Assembly (NCBI RefSeq): GCF_012933365.1
Contig: NZ_JABBVZ010000034.1
Coordinates: forward strand, 1 to 39,169
Length of the DNA: 39,169 nucleotides
Direction: 5' to 3'
Origin: Sulfobacillus harzensis
GTDB taxonomy: Bacteria; Bacillota; Sulfobacillia; Sulfobacillales; Sulfobacillaceae
The translations under genes were made by a program, and so were the position numbers. Below, in pieces: positions 33,937 through 39,169 of the stretch. Numbering within the stretch: the first letter of the stretch is position 1; every line of letters begins with the position of its first letter. The notes beneath the pieces are model-generated. The model saw only the letters and a program-made list of their open reading frames with translations. It ran no database searches and had not been told where the DNA came from.

Positions 33937-34976
33937 GGCAGCAGCTGACTAACCTGAGCCTCAAACTGGCTCATGGAAATGGGCTGGTGTTGATGCTCGG
34001 TCACGAGCACCGCCACCCCGTTTTGAATCCACGCTTCGCCCGCCACGGTGCCGCTCTGATTCTCATCGGCAATCCGCTGGGTCCCCGATACCTGAAGATT
34101 TTGGGGGTGCCCCGGCAGTGGCACGATTAAGGTGTCCTTCCAGTTGGACATGCGGGCGACCGCGTCCTTCAGCGACGTGGGCATGAAAGGCAAGTTTTCC
34201 AGCGCACGGGCCACCTCTTTGACCGGCACCTGTCCGGGCACCGCCACCGTGGGCTGCGGAACCTCCTGAATCTTCCAGTTGCCATGCGTTAAGGTCGCTT
34301 CCGCCGGGACCACCACCGTAAAGGGACGGTTGTTGAGGCTCATCGGGAAAAAGTCATGGCCGCCTTCTATCTGAATCAGCTGGTTGATATGCGGCACGTT
34401 CAACCTGAGCGTCACCCGCATGCCGGTTTGCACTTGCGCGGCCGGAGCCGCACCCCAGGCTTTGGGCCATACATTGGGCATGTTGAAGCTCTTAAGATTT
34501 GACGCTTGCACGGTTTCGTCTTTCACGGGACCAGATACCTTGATAGAGCCATAGTGCGCCAGCGTCACCCGGCCACCCTGTGAGAGGGTACGGGAGAGAG
34601 CGGACAACTCCGTCGGCGAAACCCCCACGGTCCCGATGCTTTTCACCTGAAAGAGCGACCCGACGGCCGCCAAAGCCCCATGGCCCGCCGTCTGAAATCC
34701 CGCGCCGAGCCCCACCAGAATGGCCGCGGCGGCTGCGGCAGGCCACCAAGCGGAAGCCACGCGCCGTGGGCGCGCAACCGTATGGACGGCATCCAGCGCG
34801 CCGTCGGCAACCCAAACAGTTTGGCCAATCTCGTCAAAAATTTGTTGGCAGGACACGCACTGCCGCAAATGGGCACCTAGGCGCTCTCGGTCCTCAGGGC
34901 GTCCCTCCCCGTCAAAAAACGCCATCCATTGCCCTTCGTCAGGACAGAGGCGCTCCCACAAGTTCGTGGTTTTCAT
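33933..34976 (-). CDS. Zinc-finger anti-sigma factor with long extracytoplasmic domain
   Basis: A 347-aa membrane protein. The N-terminal cytoplasmic anti-sigma domain has the HxxxCxxC zinc motif (HLRQCVSC, about residues 32-39). A single membrane segment follows (AAAAAILVGLGAGFQTAG, about 75-95). The remaining 250 residues lie outside and have no recognised enzyme motif; they may sense envelope state. Its start overlaps the end of the sigma-factor gene as ATGA. It should hold the ECF sigma factor inactive until a signal arrives. The large outer domain differs from minimal anti-sigma proteins. Confidence 0.85.
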   Translation of the reverse strand: MKTTNLWERLCPDEGQWMAFFDGEGRPEDRERLGAHLRQCVSCQQIFDEIGQTVWVADGALDAVHTVARPRRVASAWWPAAAAAAILVGLGAGFQTAGHGALAAVGSLFQVKSIGTVGVSPTELSALSRTLSQGGRVTLAHYGSIKVSGPVKDETVQASNLKSFNMPNVWPKAWGAAPAAQVQTGMRVTLRLNVPHINQLIQIEGGHDFFPMSLNNRPFTVVVPAEATLTHGNWKIQEVPQPTVAVPGQVPVKEVARALENLPFMPTSLKDAVARMSNWKDTLIVPLPGHPQNLQVSGTQRIADENQSGTVAGEAWIQNGVAVLVTEHQHQPISMSQFEAQVSQLLP

Positions 34977-35497
34977 GCTTGTACCTCCCGGGCTGGGCTA
35001 GAACCCGCGTTGTCGCCCAAATAGGCCTGTTTCAATTTCTTCAGCGCTCGGATCAGTATGACGCCCACCTGTTCGACGGGACAATTAATCTTTTCCGCAA
35101 TTTCCTTATACGAATACCCCGAGTGGCGCAAAAGCAAAGCCTTTTGATCACGCTCGCTCAACGCCCCCAAACTTTGCTGCACCCGTTCGCGGTCAAATTG
35201 TGTCATCGTGACTTCCTCCACGGTGGGAGCCTGATCCGACATCGATATCCGCTCCGTCACGCGCTCTTCCACCTTGACGCGGCGAACGTGATCCAGCGCC
35301 AAGTTGTTGACCACGGTGCGAAGCCAGGCGGCCACCCGATTGGTGTCTCGGGGCGGCTTGGTCATGAGGCGGATAAACGCCTCCTGCACAACCTCCTCGG
35401 CGATCTCGCGGCTTCCCACGATGTAGCTGGCGTGGCGCACCAGGGCGGCGAACTCGGTTTCGTACAAACGATGGATCGTCGACTCGACATCCGCCAT
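34973..35497 (-). CDS. ECF-type RNA polymerase sigma factor
   Basis: A 174-aa sigma-70 relative of the extracytoplasmic-function group. Region 2 includes EIAEEVVQEAFIRLM and VAAWLRTVVNNLALDHVR. Region 4 includes LSERDQKALLLRHSGYSYKEIAEKI, the helix-turn-helix that reads the -35 box. GAAGGGAGAGGG precedes the ATG. It heads an overlapping unit with its anti-sigma factor, an ABC ATPase and a permease, so it most likely drives its own operon. A TATAAT (35592-35597, minus strand) lies upstream, but no convincing -35 or ECF-type promoter was identified. Confidence 0.93.
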   Translation of the reverse strand: MADVESTIHRLYETEFAALVRHASYIVGSREIAEEVVQEAFIRLMTKPPRDTNRVAAWLRTVVNNLALDHVRRVKVEERVTERISMSDQAPTVEEVTMTQFDRERVQQSLGALSERDQKALLLRHSGYSYKEIAEKINCPVEQVGVILIRALKKLKQAYLGDNAGSSPAREVQA

Positions 35498-35516
35498 CCG
35501 GGACCCTCTCCCTTCT

Positions 35517-35539
35517 TCACCCCTAAAACGCGGGGGTGA
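35517..35539. repeat. 7-bp inverted repeat in the leader of the sigma-factor gene
   Basis: TCACCCC (35517-35523) and GGGGTGA (35533-35539) enclose TAAAACGCG. It lies 20-40 bp before the sigma-factor start and could be an mRNA hairpin or a binding site. The rest of 35540-35699 holds the TATAAT noted for the sigma gene and the AAGGAGG of the MFS gene. Confidence 0.5.
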
Positions 35540-35699
35540 TCAGAAATATAACCGGCGCCAAAAAATTGGGCGAAAAAATCGCTTAATGACCATTATATCC
35601 GAACCTTGCTGCGGCTTCGATGGACCGAAGGGCCAACCGAGTAAAGCCTTTCCATTTGGGAAACACTCTGGACAGGTCTGCATTTAAGGAGGATTTTTC

Positions 35700-37031
35700 G
35701 TGGCTACAAAGGAGCACAACATCGCCCCGAAAGAGCAATGGACGCCGGCGGATTCGTGGGCGTTTTGGGCCTTCGGCATCGGCATGTTGATGGAAAACTA
35801 CATCTTTTCTCTGGCTCCCATTGCTACCGGCTGGGTCAGCAATATGCCCAAAAATTTGACCTCACTATTGCTGTCGTGGGCTCCAATATGGCTCATTATC
35901 GGCATCGCCGTGGCAGGGCCCATTTCGGATCGCCTAGGCCGCAAAAATACCTTTTATGTCACCATGACCCTCTACGGCATCGGCGGGTTAGGGCTTATTT
36001 TTTTGAGCTCGACCTACGTCACCTTGCTGGTTTTTCTGGCCGTACTGCTCTTTGCCTCGGGCGGTGAGATGAACACCATCATGGTTGCCTCGCATGAAAT
36101 GATGCCCCGTCATCATCGCAGCAAAACCATGATGCTAGAACTTAACTTCATCAATCTAGGCGGGTTGCTCTTAGCCATTCTTTCCATGACCACCCGCGCC
36201 TGGTCGCACTCGGTGGAATTGGAGAAGGTGAGTGTCGGCATCGCGCTGTTGCTTGTGTTGGTGGTGCTCCTATTTGCTCGAGTCAACACGCCGGAGTCAT
36301 TGCGTTGGCTGGTGCGGCACGGGGCGAAAGAAGAGGCGCATCATCAAGCCCTGAAATACTATGGCGCTGAGGAAGGCGAGCGCCGCTATCAGGCGGTCAT
36401 TGAGCCGCCAAAGCGCCAGGTGAACAATCAGTATCTCAAAGTCAGTGTGGGGATCAGGCTCTATGCCACCATGGCCACCGCCTTTGCCGGCGCCGCGGGG
36501 TTCGGCATCTTCACCTATGTTGTGGCGCCGTACTATTATCAGAGCCTGACCAGCCAGATTATCTTTGTGGCTGGGTTGGTGGGATTCATCACCGGGTTTA
36601 TTGGGCTCTGGGGGAATAGGTTAAGCCGCAAGCACCTTTTGCTGTGGGGGTATCTCGGCACCTTCGTGTTTGCCTTCATCATCTATCTCACCACCGGCAC
36701 CTGGACGAAAAATTTGGACCTGTTCTGGGTTTTAGTCGTGCTCTTCAACATTTTCGTCGCCGTTGGGTACATTACCGAGGACACCTTAAAAGGCGAGGTA
36801 TGGCCCACCAGGTCGCGCGGCACCTATACCGCCTTGGTTCGCTTTGTCTCCATCGGCCTCTACATCGGCACCATCTATCTCACCGCCCACTACAGCCTCA
36901 GCCACACCTTGCTCTTCAATGCTGTGGTGTGGGCGATCGGCGCGTCCGGCGCCGTGTTATGGTTCTTTAAGGGCCTTGAAACCGGCCGGGGCGTAGCCAT
37001 CGAGGAAGCCTCAAACGAGACCGAAGCCTAA
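35700..37031 (+). CDS. MFS transporter, sugar-porter-like
   Basis: A 443-aa membrane protein of about twelve helices. The loop GPISDRLGRKNTF between helices 2 and 3 matches the MFS motif A. The central cytoplasmic segment TPESLRWLVRHGAKEEA resembles the PESPRWL motif of sugar porters. The later loop LSRKHLLLWG is the second-half counterpart. The start is a GTG placed 7 bp after AAGGAGG. The substrate is not predictable beyond a sugar, acid or related small solute. It stands alone, followed by its own terminator. Confidence 0.88.
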   Translation: MATKEHNIAPKEQWTPADSWAFWAFGIGMLMENYIFSLAPIATGWVSNMPKNLTSLLLSWAPIWLIIGIAVAGPISDRLGRKNTFYVTMTLYGIGGLGLIFLSSTYVTLLVFLAVLLFASGGEMNTIMVASHEMMPRHHRSKTMMLELNFINLGGLLLAILSMTTRAWSHSVELEKVSVGIALLLVLVVLLFARVNTPESLRWLVRHGAKEEAHHQALKYYGAEEGERRYQAVIEPPKRQVNNQYLKVSVGIRLYATMATAFAGAAGFGIFTYVVAPYYYQSLTSQIIFVAGLVGFITGFIGLWGNRLSRKHLLLWGYLGTFVFAFIIYLTTGTWTKNLDLFWVLVVLFNIFVAVGYITEDTLKGEVWPTRSRGTYTALVRFVSIGLYIGTIYLTAHYSLSHTLLFNAVVWAIGASGAVLWFFKGLETGRGVAIEEASNETEA

Positions 37032-37045
37032 TGCTAAGGCTTTTT
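37024..37045 (+). terminator. Terminator of the MFS gene
   Basis: AAGCCT (37024-37029) pairs with AGGCTT (37037-37042), followed by a run of five T (37041-37045). The stem includes the last codons and the stop codon. Confidence 0.65.
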
Positions 37046-37107
37046 GTTGCTGGCAGGCAGCGCTGAAGCGCCGTTCGAACATCCCGGCGATTGCTGTAAG
37101 AGATCGA

Positions 37108-38022
37108 TTAGAAATAGAGATTCTGGCTGGTAGGCCAGCCTTTAAGGCCCATCGTCATCTCTATCGCCCCAATGGCGGAATGATAGTCGGACACCCGATA
37201 CAGGACATCCCCGACCTGAAATCCGACGACCGTATGGTCTCCGTCGCCAGCGGCCAACACCACCATCACGCCACGGGTTGCCGGCAATTTCTGGCCAGCA
37301 AGGCACTGGACAATTTTTTTGGCCTCACTTTCATCGATGCTCGGTTCGCCCACCACCTGCAACGTCCATTGTCCATCCGTCCACTGAATGATGCCCGGAT
37401 CTTGGTAGACTTGGCCTACGACGCCGCCTCCGAGACTAATGCTGTTGACTGGAGACCCTGCCTTGGGCGCATATAACGCGTGCTCCAGCACCGCCTCCGC
37501 TTGGCTGGGGGTTTGATATTGGGTGGCGCCGAATCCCCCAAAATCATTGGCCAGCCCGGAATTCTGCGGAGTGTTGATGGTGGGGTTGTTCACGGAAAGA
37601 GGTGTCACGGTTAGTTGCAGGTGCACGTGATAGGCGGCGGCCAAGGCCGTCGTTTGAGCGGCCAGATAGAGATGGCCTTCTGACCCGCTTATCGGGATAT
37701 TGCGAGGTGCCGCCAACGGCAGTTGAGTCCGATTCTGGATGGCCGCCATGGCCTGATTCACGGCGGGAAGAAACAGCCCCGCACCCGGAAGCGTCGGGCC
37801 CGGTGTGCTGCTGGACATTGGCGAGGCAGCTTGCGGTGAGGACTCCGCGGTGCTGGAGCTGGGAACCGATGACGACGACGCTGAGGGCGTGCTCTCGGTC
37901 GGCGACACCTGTGGACTCGGGGAGCTGACGTGGATTGAAGACGTGGGGCTGACGCCGCATCCAGCCAAACTCGAGATTGCCAATATGCTTCCTACGACAA
38001 GCGCACCGGTTCGTTGCCTCAT
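37108..38022 (-). CDS. Lipoprotein of unknown function
   Basis: A 304-aa exported protein. The signal peptide MRQRTGALVVGSILAISSLA is followed by a lipobox, LAGC, so Cys22 or so should be lipidated. A Ser/Pro/Thr-rich linker of about 55 residues follows, likely spanning the wall, then a globular domain without recognised motif (for example LGGGVVGQVYQDPGIIQWTD). AAGGGAG precedes the ATG. It is convergent with the MFS gene and shows no operon partner. Confidence 0.75.
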   Translation of the reverse strand: MRQRTGALVVGSILAISSLAGCGVSPTSSIHVSSPSPQVSPTESTPSASSSSVPSSSTAESSPQAASPMSSSTPGPTLPGAGLFLPAVNQAMAAIQNRTQLPLAAPRNIPISGSEGHLYLAAQTTALAAAYHVHLQLTVTPLSVNNPTINTPQNSGLANDFGGFGATQYQTPSQAEAVLEHALYAPKAGSPVNSISLGGGVVGQVYQDPGIIQWTDGQWTLQVVGEPSIDESEAKKIVQCLAGQKLPATRGVMVVLAAGDGDHTVVGFQVGDVLYRVSDYHSAIGAIEMTMGLKGWPTSQNLYF

Positions 38023-38149
38023 GCCCTAGCTCCCTTCTTTTTCGAGAAAAACGAATGGAAAGGGCGCCAGGTTACACCAGTTAGAGCCGCATCTCGTCGC
38101 CGAGACGAAGTCATATTCTCCTCGCAAGAGCCATCCAACTTGGGAAGGT

Positions 38150-38165
38150 ATGGTATGATTACCAT
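38150..38165. promoter_or_regulatory. Palindrome in the intergenic region before the 100-aa gene
   Basis: ATGGTA-TGAT-TACCAT is a perfect 6-bp inverted repeat about 95 bp before the ATG at 38257. It is a possible operator. No clear promoter hexamers were identified in 38023-38256. Confidence 0.35.
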
Positions 38166-38256
38166 GAATCCTCTGATAATCTGACAATGATGCCGTTCCC
38201 TACGCTTCGCTTCCCCCTTTTCAACACCGTATGGGGCGCGCCCGAGGAGGATCAAG

Positions 38257-38559
38257 ATGTCGCACGGGCCGACAATCCACTGGACCTATTATCGCGTCCG
38301 CCCCCACGCGGAGTTGCGTTGGCTACAGCGTGCCCTCCCCAATCTGACGGATCCTGTTGAACTCAGCCAAGCGGTGAGTCAGTCCCGTTTTTGGGGACGA
38401 TGGGGCCATCTCTACATCCGTGTCTGGCACAACTATGCGTTTCTCTTTGCCTGGCAGGAACCCTGGCCGGAAACCAAACCAGCCCCGGCGGTGCTCACCT
38501 CCGTGTGGCCACTGGAATGGGTCGAGCGAAAGGCACTTCACTCGCCGGAAGGCGCCTGA
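38257..38559 (+). CDS. Hypothetical protein (100 aa)
   Basis: GAGGAGG lies before the ATG. The protein is Trp/Tyr/Arg-rich (HWTYYRVRPHAELRWLQRAL, then WGRWGHLYIRVWHNYAFLFA) and has no known domain. It is soluble in appearance. It stands alone between a divergent lipoprotein gene and the convergent permease gene. Confidence 0.65.
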   Translation: MSHGPTIHWTYYRVRPHAELRWLQRALPNLTDPVELSQAVSQSRFWGRWGHLYIRVWHNYAFLFAWQEPWPETKPAPAVLTSVWPLEWVERKALHSPEGA

Positions 38560-38630
38560 GTCCATCCCCCATAGTCAGATCACGGCTATCCCTCCGGATA
38601 ACCCGCGGGCACACTGCTACGTAACGCGTC

Positions 38631-38666
38631 AGCCCCCTCTTGGCCGGCTGCGCCAACAAGGGGGCT
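38631..38666. terminator. Hairpin between convergent genes, possible bidirectional terminator
   Basis: AGCCCCCT (38631-38638) pairs with AGGGGGCT (38659-38666) and encloses TTGGC/GCCAA. It is strong and well placed between the ends of the 100-aa gene and the permease gene, but neither strand has a proper T-run. Confidence 0.5.
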
Positions 38667-38683
38667 CGTTAATCGTCTCAGGG

Positions 38684-39169
38684 TCAATGCGAACGGAACA
38701 GCTCGCCTCGGTTGGAAAGCCGCCAGATTCCGTATATCAGTCCCGACACAAGAAACCCGAGCACATAATTGAGCGACGAACCCTGAAAGATGCCAACCGC
38801 CCAGGGACCGTTGAACAGCGTGCTGGAGGTGGTCAAGAGCGAGGCCGCTAGCCCCAACATCCAGGCGATAAAGGTTGGCCATCGTATGAGCGGTTCGTCT
38901 CTACCCGCGCCCCGGGCCAAACGGGGCGTCTCCCAGAGAAAGATGGCCGCCCATGGAGAGAGTACTCCAGCGAGAATGGAGAGAAACGATTCAAAGGTGC
39001 CGATAAAGCCGGTGGCGTGAAGCAAGACGATCAGGGCCACCCCAATGGATAATACGGCGTCGACAAAGATAGTCCGGGATCGGGGAAGTTTAACTGGCGG
39101 AAAATCCCAAAATCTGCTACACCAAGGGTATGAACACGAAAATACGAGACTCCAACAGGGGCGCGTACG
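38684..39169 (-). CDS. NCS1-type purine/cytosine permease, partial (3' part)
   Basis: The frame is open without a stop from the right edge of the window to its TAG/TGA-side end at 38684, so only the C-terminal part is present. The visible part has four to five hydrophobic segments. HATGFIGTFESFLSILAGVL then SPWAAIFLWE resembles the late helix pair of NCS1 permeases (…ENFL…APWxxVxLxD). These carriers import nucleobases, hydantoins, allantoin or thiamine-type compounds with a cation. A GTG at 39040 is an internal codon, not the start. The family call rests on one region. Confidence 0.55.
   Translation of the reverse strand, partial: RTRPCWSLVFSCSYPWCSRFWDFPPVKLPRSRTIFVDAVLSIGVALIVLLHATGFIGTFESFLSILAGVLSPWAAIFLWETPRLARGAGRDEPLIRWPTFIAWMLGLAASLLTTSSTLFNGPWAVGIFQGSSLNYVLGFLVSGLIYGIWRLSNRGELFRSH

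Noticed and set aside
1..39169. CRISPR array or tRNA genes
   Set aside because: No regularly spaced direct repeats with unique spacers and no cloverleaf with a GTTC-type T-loop were noticed on reading; a dedicated scan was not possible.

Overview
The window looks like a chromosomal segment of a moderately GC-rich, Gram-positive-type bacterium. Strong AGGAGG ribosome sites, an ECF sigma/anti-sigma pair, lipobox lipoproteins and an XRE-rich integrated element all fit Bacillota. An acidophile such as Sulfobacillus would fit, but this is inference; no rRNA or marker gene is present. No tRNA, rRNA or CRISPR array was recognised.

Region 1 (1-5.8 kb). At the left edge lie a possible IS66-type end and a short coding remnant. 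Next is a 5'-truncated Ig-repeat surface-protein gene (minus strand) with its terminator. It is followed by a translationally coupled gene pair, a DUF3990-like (ADP-ribosyltransferase-fold) protein and an 85-aa protein. An ISL3 element (3852-5178) has jumped into the pair with readable inverted repeats and a target duplication, so the pre-insertion operon can be reconstructed.

Region 2 (5.8-17.1 kb) is an integrated plasmid-like or mobile element. It carries a serine recombinase, an XRE regulator, a divergent replication-type winged-helix protein, an AEP primase with a PriCT-like helical domain, a double zinc-ribbon protein, a TraG/VirD4-like ATPase and a replication-relaxation protein. After these come a strongly structured, origin-like locus (three-way-junction fold plus hairpins), a T-poor leader, a 25-aa coupled leader ORF, an XRE protein, a tyrosine recombinase, two small unknown genes and a frameshifted second tyrosine recombinase. 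No relaxase or secretion channel genes are visible.

Region 3 (17.1-23.6 kb). A second long Ig-repeat ORF, paralogous to that of region 1 and also without a signal peptide, is followed upstream by a related secreted 567-aa protein, a glycosyltransferase and a candidate structured RNA leader. The two long paralogues flank the mobile element in the same orientation and share the same terminator sequence.

Region 4 (23.6-31 kb) is a minus-strand catabolic operon: GntR/FCD regulator, amidohydrolase, PfkB sugar kinase, GH4 glycosidase, solute-binding lipoprotein and two Dpp/Opp-type permeases. No ATPase gene belongs to the transporter. The likely job is uptake, phosphorylation and cleavage of a glycoside.

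Region 5 (31-39.2 kb) holds an EamA-type exporter, an overlapping four-gene unit (ECF sigma factor, zinc-finger anti-sigma factor, ABC ATPase, ABC permease), an MFS transporter, a lipoprotein, a small unknown gene and the 3' part of an NCS1-type permease that runs off the right edge.
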